NCBI GenBank assembly: GCA_900318255.1
Contig: ONJX01000032.1
Span: 1-53,169 of the forward strand
DNA: 53,169 nucleotides
Direction: 5' to 3'
Source of the DNA: an uncultured Prevotellaceae bacterium
GTDB taxonomy: Bacteria; Bacteroidota; Bacteroidia; Bacteroidales; Muribaculaceae
Below the pieces are notes generated by a model that worked only from the letters and a program-made list of their open reading frames with translations, ran no database searches and was not told the origin of the DNA. Positions 18,745 to 26,924 of the stretch are shown piece by piece. Every line of letters starts with the position of its first letter. Position 1 is the stretch's first letter. A program made the translations under genes and the position numbers.

Positions 18745-19878
18745 TCATTCTCCTGCCATCACTTGCTTGATGAGGGCTGCGTTGAATTTCTCGATGTCGG
18801 AGAGTTCGGTTGGAGACTTACTCTTTTTGTACCACTTTTGTGCGTTGAAGTAATTTTGTGTCTCGGTGTCATCGAAAGCTGCCCCATGGCGGGCGTAAAT
18901 CTCGGCACACATGAGTTCGAGAGCATCTTTTGGAAATAGTTTTAGCAACTCATGTGTGAGTGGCAACACCGAAGCGAATGCCCACTTACCGTCAACGCCT
19001 TGCCAAGGACACTGCACCTTGGTGAGCACGTTATTATCTTTGTTGTCGAGTCGAGGATTGTGATCCACAAAAGGCTGATCTTTTAGAATCTTTACCAGAA
19101 GCCCTTGCGAGGTGAGTTGAACCTGCCATTTCATGGGGCCCATTTTGGCTCCTGCGCCCCCACCTCCAGGCATTTTGCCGTGCTTTGGGCTTTTGGGGTT
19201 GCCGTGGCTCACCCTGCCTTTGCCATAACTGACATTTATGAGGTTGGTTTCGGGCACAAATTCTATCTGGAAGATTCCTGGGTCGTGGTCATACTTGCTG
19301 CCTTCATAAAAGTCCATCTTCGGTCCAAACACCGAGTGTTTGTCATTCTCAAGACAGTAGTTTCCTGCCAGGATGTAGTGGATGAAAATGTAGTCTTGCC
19401 AACTGTGAGTTTTGCATTCTTTTTCCTCGATGCTGTAAAATGCCTTTACCGGATGGTTCTGTGTGTCGCGGTAAACGAGCATGGTGTATTGGCCTATTTG
19501 CTCTACTGTCACTGTGAGTTTGTCGCCATACTCTTCCACTATTTTGCCGCCATCGACATTCAACCAAAAAACATCTTTGGTGGGCACAACGTCTTTGGTG
19601 GAATGGTAATCATATCCTGAGACAATCTTTTTGACGTCAAGATCATATCTTGTTGTGAAAACATACCTGCCGTCACACCAATATAGCACCTTGCCAGTAA
19701 TCAACGTGTCCATAGTGCTCAACAGGCGTGCCATGTCGTTGCGGTGCTCAAGGTCGGTAGCGATACCTTCTTTTAGGGTGTTATACACATTTTCGGCTCT
19801 GAATGGATGCACTACCTGGGCATAGCCGCTATTGATCAGTGTTATCATTGCTAATAATAAAAATAAATTCTTTTTCAT
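18745..19878 (-). CDS. Secreted YARHG-domain protein (first of tandem pair)
   Basis: A 377-aa protein with a signal peptide (MKKNLFLLLAMITLINSGYA). It has the same architecture as its neighbour: an N-terminal region rich in charged and aromatic residues, the shared PGGGGAGA and LTKVQCPW blocks, then the YARHG module (DALELMCAEIYARHG...AQKWYKK) and a closing helix (LSDIEKFNAALIKQ). It is longer than the second copy mainly in the N-terminal half. A TATTTTTG element upstream on the minus strand probably drives the pair. Function unknown; secretion or periplasmic location is clear. Confidence 0.82.
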   Translation of the reverse strand: MKKNLFLLLAMITLINSGYAQVVHPFRAENVYNTLKEGIATDLEHRNDMARLLSTMDTLITGKVLYWCDGRYVFTTRYDLDVKKIVSGYDYHSTKDVVPTKDVFWLNVDGGKIVEEYGDKLTVTVEQIGQYTMLVYRDTQNHPVKAFYSIEEKECKTHSWQDYIFIHYILAGNYCLENDKHSVFGPKMDFYEGSKYDHDPGIFQIEFVPETNLINVSYGKGRVSHGNPKSPKHGKMPGGGGAGAKMGPMKWQVQLTSQGLLVKILKDQPFVDHNPRLDNKDNNVLTKVQCPWQGVDGKWAFASVLPLTHELLKLFPKDALELMCAEIYARHGAAFDDTETQNYFNAQKWYKKSKSPTELSDIEKFNAALIKQVMAGE

Positions 19879-19907
19879 GACTATCTGTTTTGGTTCGTCT
19901 TCTTTTG

Positions 19908-19915
19908 CAAAAATA
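19908..19915 (-). promoter_or_regulatory. -7 promoter element TATTTTTG (minus strand)
   Basis: Fits TAnnTTTG on the minus strand, 30 bases before the first YARHG gene. It forms a divergent pair with the rightward promoter near 19969. Confidence 0.6.
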
Positions 19916-19940
19916 CTATTTATTTTCGTTTTATGGGTAA

Positions 19941-19976
19941 TTTGTGAGGTGATATTGAGATTTTTTTATATATTTG
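19941..19976 (+). promoter_or_regulatory. Promoter of the SUMF1-like gene
   Basis: TTTG at 19941-19944 and TATATTTG at 19969-19976, separated by 24 bases, slightly more than usual. The ATG follows 33 bases later, so the 5' leader is short. Confidence 0.55.
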
Positions 19977-20008
19977 CAAAAAAACACCTAACAATAAAAA
20001 CTATAATT

Positions 20009-20830
20009 ATGAAACTCGGAAAATGCAATTTATGGATTATAGCGCTGGTGACGTTATTCTTGGCTGGCACGACACCTGTGGTTGAGGCCAGGGTTAAGAA
20101 AGGCAAGGCTAAGAGCGCAGTCACCAAAAACGGCAAGAAAGGTAAAAAAGCGTCGGCAGGAAAGAACCTCACCTTCACGGTAAAGGGAGTGACGTTTGAG
20201 ATGGTGCCTGTTGATGGTGGGTCATTCACAACCACTAACCGTGTTGGCTATGACCAATATGATGAAAAGCATGTGACTTTAAAGTCCTATTACATAGGTC
20301 AAACCGAGGTGACCCAAGCGTTGTGGCAAGCGGTGATGGAGAATAATCCTAGTGAGGTAAAAAACGACAACGGTCCCGTCGAGAATGTGCGATATGAAGA
20401 CTGCATATTCTTCATCTATAAGTTAAACGAACTCACAGGCAAGGCATTTAGATTTCCTACCGCTGCCGAGTGGCAATTTGCTGCCCGCGGCGGCAACTTG
20501 AGCAAGGGATATTTATACTCTGGCGGCAACGACATCAACCAGGTGGCGTGGTATGAAGGCAACAGCGACGGCAAGCCCCACCCGGTGGCCACTAAGGCGC
20601 CCAATGAGCTAGGCATCTACGACATGAGCGGCAACGTGAGTGAGTGGTGTGCCGAGTATGACGACGGCACTCGCTCCACGTCGGCCGACATTGGCCCAGG
20701 CCTTGCTCGCCCCTCAGCCACGTTCTACAATGGCAGCTGGAAGAGCTCGCCCGAGGAATGTGAGATAAAATATATGGACCAGAACGAGGGCAGAAGTTAC
20801 CCATTCATTGGTCTGCGGCTCGCGCTGTAG
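20009..20830 (+). CDS. SUMF1/formylglycine-generating-enzyme-like secreted protein
   Basis: The start at 20009 gives a clean signal peptide (MKLGKCNLWIIALVTLFLAG) directly after a promoter; the longer frame begins upstream of that promoter. The 273-aa product has a very Lys-rich linker (residues about 28-55). The SUMF1/PvdO/GldK-like fold follows: YIGQTEVTQALWQAV, PVENVRYEDC, FRFPTAAEWQFAARGG, VAWYEGNSDGKPHPV, GIYDMSGNVSEW and a final FIGLRLAL. At the position of the first catalytic Cys of true formylglycine-generating enzymes it has Ser (NGSWKSSPEEC), so sulfatase-maturation activity is unlikely. It is probably a structural or ligand-binding member of the fold. Confidence 0.82.
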   Translation: MKLGKCNLWIIALVTLFLAGTTPVVEARVKKGKAKSAVTKNGKKGKKASAGKNLTFTVKGVTFEMVPVDGGSFTTTNRVGYDQYDEKHVTLKSYYIGQTEVTQALWQAVMENNPSEVKNDNGPVENVRYEDCIFFIYKLNELTGKAFRFPTAAEWQFAARGGNLSKGYLYSGGNDINQVAWYEGNSDGKPHPVATKAPNELGIYDMSGNVSEWCAEYDDGTRSTSADIGPGLARPSATFYNGSWKSSPEECEIKYMDQNEGRSYPFIGLRLAL

Positions 20831-20861
20831 CACCATAGATTAAGTGTTAAGGATTGTGTAG

Positions 20862-20881
20862 GGACAAGGCGTGCCTTGTCC
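20862..20881. repeat. Perfect 20-base palindrome
   Basis: GGACAAGGC pairs with GCCTTGTCC around a two-base GT centre. It lies between the SUMF1-like and GH53 genes with no T tract, so it is more like a repetitive palindrome or protein-binding site than a terminator. Direct repeats of ATAAACG follow at about 20933-20954. Confidence 0.7.
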
Positions 20882-20980
20882 GCTAGAGAGTCAACAGGTT
20901 GTAATACCCATAATCTCACCACTGTCTTCCATAAACGATAAACGATAAACGATATCCCTTCCCCTTTCCACCTATATATT

Positions 20981-21997
20981 ATGAAAAAGAAGATTGCATT
21001 AATACTTGTTGCTTGTGTCATAGCTGTTAGTGCTGCGGCACAAGAGTTTTGGCTGGGTGCCGACATCAGCGGCACCAGCGAGCTTGAGCGCAATGGCGTG
21101 AAACTATATAACGCTGCTGGCCAAGAGCGCGACAACATCACGCTCATGAGCGAGCTAGGGCTTAATGCGGCACGCTTCAGGGTGTGGGTCAATCCTCGTG
21201 ACGGCGAGTGCGACATGCACGACGTGCTGGCCATGGCACAGCGCGCACAGGCTCTAGGCATGGCAATCATGATTGATTTCCACTACAGCGACTGGTGGGC
21301 CGACCCTGGCAAGCAGAACATCCCGGCACGCTGGCGCCACTACAACTACGAAGCCATGAAGCGCGCCCTGGCGATGCACACCACCCAGACGCTACAACTA
21401 CTCAAAGATAACGGCGTAGATGTGAAATGGATACAGATAGGCAACGAGACCACCAACGGCTTCCTGTGGCCCATGGCTCACACTCCCGAGAACATGAAGC
21501 AGTATGCCGGCCTCACCGAGGCAGGTTACCGTGCTGCCAAGAAGGTATATCCTCATACCTGCTGCATCGTTCACCTCGACGCCGCCTGCGACATCGACCG
21601 TTACCACACCATCTTCAACGGCCTAAAGAAGTATAAGGCTCACTACGACATGATAGGCGTGAGCGTGTATCCCTACTGGGACATGGACGCCGGACTCACC
21701 AAGAGCGAAGACGAGACCCTTGAGCGCGTGATTGAGAACATCAACACTCTGGCACAGGAGTATCACTGCCCGGTAATGATAGTCGAGACAGGCTATGAGG
21801 CGCGACGACCCGAGGCGGGCAAGGCATTCATGACACGCCTCATTGATGCTGCTCGCAACCGCACTGGCGGCAACTGCCCCGGCGTGTTCTACTGGGCTCC
21901 CGAAGCCGAGGGTCACTACCCACTGGGAGCATTCCAGAACCACCGTCCCACGGTGATAATGGATGCGTTTAATTCAGTGATAAGTAATGAGAAGTAA
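20981..21997 (+). CDS. GH53 endo-beta-1,4-galactanase
   Basis: A 338-aa secreted glycoside hydrolase with signal peptide MKKKIALILVACVIAVSAAA. The (beta/alpha)8 fold of GH53 is shown by FWLGADISG at the start, GLNAARFRVWVNP (about 57-69), MIDFHYSDWWADPGKQ, the proposed acid/base Glu156 in IGNE, and the nucleophile Glu269 in VETGYE. It cuts beta-1,4-galactan side chains of pectin (type I arabinogalactan), releasing galacto-oligosaccharides. It is not within a SusC/D locus here, so uptake partners must be elsewhere. Mature length fits a single-domain GH53. Confidence 0.93.
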   Translation: MKKKIALILVACVIAVSAAAQEFWLGADISGTSELERNGVKLYNAAGQERDNITLMSELGLNAARFRVWVNPRDGECDMHDVLAMAQRAQALGMAIMIDFHYSDWWADPGKQNIPARWRHYNYEAMKRALAMHTTQTLQLLKDNGVDVKWIQIGNETTNGFLWPMAHTPENMKQYAGLTEAGYRAAKKVYPHTCCIVHLDAACDIDRYHTIFNGLKKYKAHYDMIGVSVYPYWDMDAGLTKSEDETLERVIENINTLAQEYHCPVMIVETGYEARRPEAGKAFMTRLIDAARNRTGGNCPGVFYWAPEAEGHYPLGAFQNHRPTVIMDAFNSVISNEK

Positions 21998-22056
21998 TTG
22001 ATAAAGAATTCTAGATAATCTAGGACAACTAAAAACTAACTACCAACTAAAAATTA

Positions 22057-23220
22057 ATGAAAATTCTACACACCAGCGATTGGCATCTTGGGCACACGCT
22101 CTACGGCTATGACCGCACCCAGGAGCAACTGTCGATGCTCAGTCAAATTGAGGAAATTATTAAGAACGAACAGCCCGACGCAATGGTGCTCAGCGGTGAC
22201 GTGTATCACACCTCGCAGCCCAGCGCCGCAGTGCAAACCATGTTTACCGACGCCATTGTGGCAATGCACCGGGCGTGCCCCGAGATGACCATCGTCATCA
22301 CCGCCGGCAACCACGACAGCAGCTCTAAGCATGAAATCTTTCACACCCCCTGGCGCGAACTTAAAGTACATGCCATTGGCAATATCGACAAAGAGAACCC
22401 CAGCAACCACATTATTGAGATTCCTGGCAAGGGATGGGTGGTGGCGGTGCCCTATGCCTACCAGCGCAACATCCCCCAGGGGTTCTTTGAACAACTGCTG
22501 AGAATGGTTGAAGAAAGAAACACGGGCAGCCTTCCTGTGGTGATGATGGCCCACGCCACCGTGGAGGGGTGCAACTTTACTGGCCATGACCTTACGGGAC
22601 AAAAGACAGTGGGCGGAGTTGATGCTGTGGAGCATATCTACTTTGGCACTGGCTATGACTACCTGGCACTGGGCCACATCCACCATGCACAGTTCATCCA
22701 CAACACCGAGCACCGCATGCGCTATAGCGGCACGCCACTGGCGGTGAGTTTTGACGAGAACTACGACCACAGCATCTCACTGGTGGAAATCGACAGCCAT
22801 GGGGCACTGCCCAGAATCACCGAAATATCTATTGTCAACCCACGGCCACTGGTGTCGTTGCCTAGCGACTACAATGCCACGTGGAACGAAGCAAAACGGC
22901 TGCTTGAGGACTTTCCCAGCGACATCCCGGCCTACATCAGGCTCAATGTTGAAGTGGAAAACTTCCTGCCTGCGGGAGCCAACGAAGAAGCTCAAAGCAT
23001 TGCTGCCAGCAAGACGTGCCGGGTGTGCCACATAAACACAAAACGCCAAGACCGTGAACGCACTACGGGCCAAGCACTCACCGTGCAGGAATTGCAAGAG
23101 ATTGCACCCATCGAAATTGCAAAACGCTACATCAGTAATGTGGCTGGCTCTTTTAATGAAGAGATGGAACAGATGTTCAACGAAGCACTAGAGGCATTAC
23201 AGGTGGATTCTATAAATTAA
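22057..23220 (+). CDS. sbcD: Exonuclease subunit SbcD
   Basis: A 387-aa Mre11-type metallophosphatase with all phosphoesterase motifs: HTSDWHLGH (5-13), SGDVYH, GNHDSS, MAHATV and LGHIHHAQ. With SbcC it forms the ATP-dependent nuclease that opens hairpins and trims blocked DNA ends. The last codons (QVDSIN) and the TAA stop lie inside the left inverted repeat of a short element (23201-23354). The natural C-terminus seems to have been replaced or cut there. Catalytic and capping domains are complete, so activity is probably kept. sbcC follows after 162 bases rather than being directly coupled. Confidence 0.95.
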   Translation: MKILHTSDWHLGHTLYGYDRTQEQLSMLSQIEEIIKNEQPDAMVLSGDVYHTSQPSAAVQTMFTDAIVAMHRACPEMTIVITAGNHDSSSKHEIFHTPWRELKVHAIGNIDKENPSNHIIEIPGKGWVVAVPYAYQRNIPQGFFEQLLRMVEERNTGSLPVVMMAHATVEGCNFTGHDLTGQKTVGGVDAVEHIYFGTGYDYLALGHIHHAQFIHNTEHRMRYSGTPLAVSFDENYDHSISLVEIDSHGALPRITEISIVNPRPLVSLPSDYNATWNEAKRLLEDFPSDIPAYIRLNVEVENFLPAGANEEAQSIAASKTCRVCHINTKRQDRERTTGQALTVQELQEIAPIEIAKRYISNVAGSFNEEMEQMFNEALEALQVDSIN

Positions 23221-23354
23221 TTGAGATGGATTTTGAATTTATGTCGAGCAGGTTTTTATTCAAAGTTGAAGAATAGTAGCGGGCTACATTTCAAGACTTT
23301 AAATAAACAACCAAAACACTATTATTCTTTATCTTAATTTATAGAACCCACCTA
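23201..23354. mobile_element. Short inverted-repeat element (MITE-like) inserted at the end of sbcD
   Basis: The left end, AGGTGGATTCTATAAATTAA (23201-23220), and the right end, reading AGGTGGGTTCTATAAATTAA on the minus strand (to about 23354), differ by one base in 20. The 154-bp element has an AT-rich interior with a smaller inverted pair (AAGAATAGTAG near 23268 and CTATTATTCTT near 23320) and no transposase gene. A related pair of ends occurs at 45499-45563. It looks like a non-autonomous transposon remnant. No clear target-site duplication was identified by eye. Confidence 0.65.
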
Positions 23355-23382
23355 TACCAAGAAAACAACAATTGATGACATT

Positions 23383-26300
23383 ATGAAACTGCTAAACCTC
23401 AAGATGCACAACATAGCATCTATCAAAGATGCAACTATCAATTTTGAGCAAGAACCGCTTGCTTCGGCCAGAGTGTTTCTCATTACAGGCAAGACTGGTG
23501 CTGGCAAATCTACTATACTCGATGCTATATGCCTAGCGCTATATGGCAACACACCACGCATGGAGGGCACTCAGGTGGTAAAAAGGCAAGACAAGGACAC
23601 AATAATCGAAAACACGCTAGAGGTCAAAATCAATGACCCCAGGCTCATCATGCGACGAGGGACGAAAGAGGCCACAATAGAGCTTTCATTCGAAGGCCGC
23701 AACAACAAGCGCTACCTTGCCACCTGGAGCGTGACAAGAGCTCGCACAGGAACCCTGCAAAGCAGTAAAAGAACCTTACAAATCATTGGGGACGACACTT
23801 TTCTCAACAAAGAGGGTCAAATCAATGAGGAGATAAATCAAGCCGTGGGACTCGACTTCACGCAGTTTTGCCGCACCACCATGCTGGCACAGGGAGAGTT
23901 CACTAAGTTCCTTAACAGCAAAGACGAAGACAAGAGCTCGATTCTTGAGAAGATTACGGGTGTTGACACCTACACAAAACTAGGAGTAAAAATCTTTGAG
24001 ATCTACAGCAGCAAGAAACGCGACTGGGAGAACGCCAACCAGCGCCTGGCAGGCATCGAAGTGCTCACCAGCGAGGAATTGGAACAGATGAACACCCGAA
24101 TGAAGCAACTCGATGCCGAGTATATAATCAAGAAACAGCAACAGGCCCAAATAGGCCACAAAATACAATGGCTAAGCAATGACAAGTTGCTCAGAGAGGA
24201 ACTTGAGAGGTTGCAAGCTACACTTGTCCAGGCACAACGCCAGCAAGAAAGTGAGGACTTTAAGAACAACGCCGCACTCGTCAAGAAATGGAATGACACC
24301 ATCGAAGCACGCAGCTGGCTTAGCAGCAAGAACAGGGCTGCTAATGAAACTAACCGACTCAGAAGTGAGCTTGACGCACTATTGCCACACTTTGAGAGGG
24401 CTAAAGCCGCACTGCTATGGCTTGAGAATGACATTGAGCACAAGAAAGAACAACTGAGAAGCACTCAACAGTTCATTAAAGAGCAAGAGAGCAAGAAAAA
24501 TGTGTATTCTAACGAGCAGACCATCCTGGCGCATCTCACGGCAATCATTAACTGCCAAGACAGCATCAACAAGGAGCAAACCAGCATTGATGAGACAAAG
24601 CGCAAACTCAACGGCGAGCTAAAGACAAAACTTGAAGAGGCACAAATTGCTCTCAACACTAAAGATGAAGAAGTAAAAGATGCTAAAAAAATGCTCGACA
24701 AGATTGAGCAAGAGCTTGCTGCAATGAAACTGCCCGAGTTGCGTGAGAGAAAAGACCAACTCACCAAAACGACCACCAGCATTAGCACTGCATTGCTGAT
24801 GATTGACTCGCTAAAGAAGAGCAATGACGAGGTGAAAAACGCCCAAGACACAATCGTGTCAACCCAGGAGGCCATTGCCACGCTCGAAGAAAAACTCAAG
24901 CAACAAGAGAAAGAGAGCAGCAACACGCAAGTGAAACGCGACACCGAGAAAGAAGTGTGCGACAAGCTGCGCGAAAGCGTTGACAAGTGGGCTAAGAACA
25001 TGCGCTCCAAACTGAAAATGAATGACGTGTGTCCCGTGTGCCAGCAAAAGATTAGCCATGAATTGCCACATGAGGATGCACTCGACAACATCTTCGCACA
25101 AGCCGAGAATGAGCTCAAAAATCTTGACAAGCTGCTTGAGGAAAAGAAAGACATCGTTAATGCCACAAAGGCCGAAATCCTAGCTCAGAAAAAACAGCTA
25201 ACCGACAAAGGCAAAGAACTCAACAAGTACAAGAAACTGCTTGAAAAAGACACACAAAAAGCCCTTGAAGCTTGTAGAGAATGTGGCATCAACACTCTTA
25301 GCGAGAACACCAAGCAGCAGCTTGAAACATTGCAAAACCATAACAATGATAAAATCGACACACTTAACCAGCAAGTTGCCGCTGGCGAGGCCAAGGAGAA
25401 AGAACGCAATGACCAAAACAAACTAGTCCTAAAACTGCAGCAAGAGCTCACCTCTGCAAACAACAAGCTCAATGAAATAAAAGAGATAATAGGCAAACAC
25501 CAGGCCCACATTCAGTCAAGCGACAGAATCATCGAGACAAAACGCAATGAGCTCACCGGTCACCAAAGCGAGGTGGAGAAGCTTGTTAATGCCGGCGACT
25601 GGGAGAACGACTGGAAGACCGAGCCACGCCAGTTTGCGGCAGAGCTTAAAAAGGCGGCAGAGCTGTTTAGGCGGCTTGTCGAGGACGAACAACAGCAGGC
25701 CACCGCTGTTGATAATGCCTTGGGCGAACTTGACCACGCCACAAGCGCTTTCAACGACATTCTCAAGTCTATGCCTCAGTGGCGTGACGCCAGTGTCACC
25801 AGCAAGAAAGAAATAAAGCAGTTGACAAAGGTTGCCAATGACCTGAACACCAAGATTGCGACACTGCAAGCGCAAATCGTGCAGTCACAAAAGACTGAAA
25901 GCGAAATGGCCACACAGCTCGAAGGGTGGCTTGAGGACAACCCGTCGTTCACCGTTGAGACATTAGTGACACTGTCGCAGTACAGCTTGGGCGACATCGC
26001 AGCATTGCAGCAATCACTGAAGAAAATTCAAGACAACGTGTTGCAAGCTAAAACAGCGGTCGATGGTTGCACTAACCGACTCAAGGCCCACAACGATGAG
26101 AAGCCTGAGTTTGCACAAGACGAAACAAGCGAGTCGCTCAATGCCTTGAGCACCAAGGTCGATGAGGCCGTAAAGGAGCTTGGAGAACAAATGGGCGGCA
26201 TCAAGGAGAAGCTAGAAAATGACGAGCGCCTAAAGCAGCAACAGAGCAAGCTACTTGACGAGTGTAACAAAAAGAAAGAAATATATGACAAATGGAGCCA

Positions 26301-26793
26301 GCTGAGCAAGTACCTGGGCGACAACAAGGGCAAGAAGTTCCGAAACATTGCACTGAGCTACATCCTCGAGAACCTCATCCACTCGGCCAACGCCTTCTTG
26401 AAGACGCTCACCAACCGATATAGACTCACCGTGGAGAGGGGGACCTTCTTTATTCTTGTGGAAGATGCCTACGAAGGCTATGCAAGAAGGCCTGCCAGCA
26501 CCATCTCGGGCGGCGAGAGCTTCATCGTGTCGCTGGCTTTGGCGCTAGCATTGAGCGATATTGCTCAGCAGCTCAGAGTGGAGATGCTCTTTATCGACGA
26601 GGGATTTGGAACGCTCAGTGGCGAGCCCCTACAAAAGGCCATCGACACGCTGCACACTCTATATGAGAAAACCGGCCGCCATGTGGGCATCATCAGCCAC
26701 ATCGAGGAGCTGAAAGAGAAGATTCCCGTGCAGATTAGAGTCAACCAAGAAGGCAACTCCTCGAGCAGCACAGTAGAGGTAGTGAACCTTTAA
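23383..26793 (+). CDS. sbcC: SbcC ATPase subunit of the SbcCD nuclease
   Basis: A 1136-aa Rad50-type SMC-like protein. It has Walker A GKTGAGKST (36-44), a Q-loop TMLAQGEFTKFL, two very long coiled-coil arms and a central zinc hook C550-P-V-C553 that dimerises two complexes. The ABC signature ISGGES (1041-1046) and Walker B MLFIDEGFG (from 1068) follow. It powers SbcD in processing DNA hairpins and double-strand break ends. Translation starts 29 bases after the right end of the inverted-repeat element, so sbcC may depend on a promoter inside or at the edge of that element, or on read-through from sbcD. Confidence 0.96.
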   Translation: MKLLNLKMHNIASIKDATINFEQEPLASARVFLITGKTGAGKSTILDAICLALYGNTPRMEGTQVVKRQDKDTIIENTLEVKINDPRLIMRRGTKEATIELSFEGRNNKRYLATWSVTRARTGTLQSSKRTLQIIGDDTFLNKEGQINEEINQAVGLDFTQFCRTTMLAQGEFTKFLNSKDEDKSSILEKITGVDTYTKLGVKIFEIYSSKKRDWENANQRLAGIEVLTSEELEQMNTRMKQLDAEYIIKKQQQAQIGHKIQWLSNDKLLREELERLQATLVQAQRQQESEDFKNNAALVKKWNDTIEARSWLSSKNRAANETNRLRSELDALLPHFERAKAALLWLENDIEHKKEQLRSTQQFIKEQESKKNVYSNEQTILAHLTAIINCQDSINKEQTSIDETKRKLNGELKTKLEEAQIALNTKDEEVKDAKKMLDKIEQELAAMKLPELRERKDQLTKTTTSISTALLMIDSLKKSNDEVKNAQDTIVSTQEAIATLEEKLKQQEKESSNTQVKRDTEKEVCDKLRESVDKWAKNMRSKLKMNDVCPVCQQKISHELPHEDALDNIFAQAENELKNLDKLLEEKKDIVNATKAEILAQKKQLTDKGKELNKYKKLLEKDTQKALEACRECGINTLSENTKQQLETLQNHNNDKIDTLNQQVAAGEAKEKERNDQNKLVLKLQQELTSANNKLNEIKEIIGKHQAHIQSSDRIIETKRNELTGHQSEVEKLVNAGDWENDWKTEPRQFAAELKKAAELFRRLVEDEQQQATAVDNALGELDHATSAFNDILKSMPQWRDASVTSKKEIKQLTKVANDLNTKIATLQAQIVQSQKTESEMATQLEGWLEDNPSFTVETLVTLSQYSLGDIAALQQSLKKIQDNVLQAKTAVDGCTNRLKAHNDEKPEFAQDETSESLNALSTKVDEAVKELGEQMGGIKEKLENDERLKQQQSKLLDECNKKKEIYDKWSQLSKYLGDNKGKKFRNIALSYILENLIHSANAFLKTLTNRYRLTVERGTFFILVEDAYEGYARRPASTISGGESFIVSLALALALSDIAQQLRVEMLFIDEGFGTLSGEPLQKAIDTLHTLYEKTGRHVGIISHIEELKEKIPVQIRVNQEGNSSSSTVEVVNL

Positions 26794-26795
26794 AT

Positions 26796-26870
26796 AAGAG
26801 TTAAGAGTTAAGGGTTAAGGGTTTCTTCTAGATAAACTAGATTTTCTAGAAATTCTAGATTTTCTAGATT
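26796..26870. repeat. GTTAAG- and TTCTAGA-type simple repeats
   Basis: Right after sbcC come (A)AGRGTTAAG repeats (26796-26822), then overlapping XbaI-like words TTCTAGA/TCTAGAAA (26825-26870) that form many short palindromes. The same two-word series recurs at 41868-41952. Confidence 0.85.
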
Positions 26871-26880
26871 ATGAATTAAG

Positions 26881-26922
26881 CATTGTGCATTATGCATTGT
26901 GCATTATGCATTGTGCATTATG
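26881..26922. repeat. Three tandem copies of a 14-bp unit
   Basis: Unit CATTGTGCATTATG repeated three times without change, followed by degenerate AATTATG/CATTGTTGTG copies up to 26946. The degenerate part encodes the C-terminal tail (TMHNNA) and stop of the minus-strand methyltransferase gene. Confidence 0.9.
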
Positions 26923-26924
26923 AA

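Noticed and set aside
24465..25166. 233-codon minus-strand frame rich in Ser/Leu/Phe
   Set aside because: Shadow of the SbcC coiled coil; composition mirrors the Glu/Lys-rich real strand.
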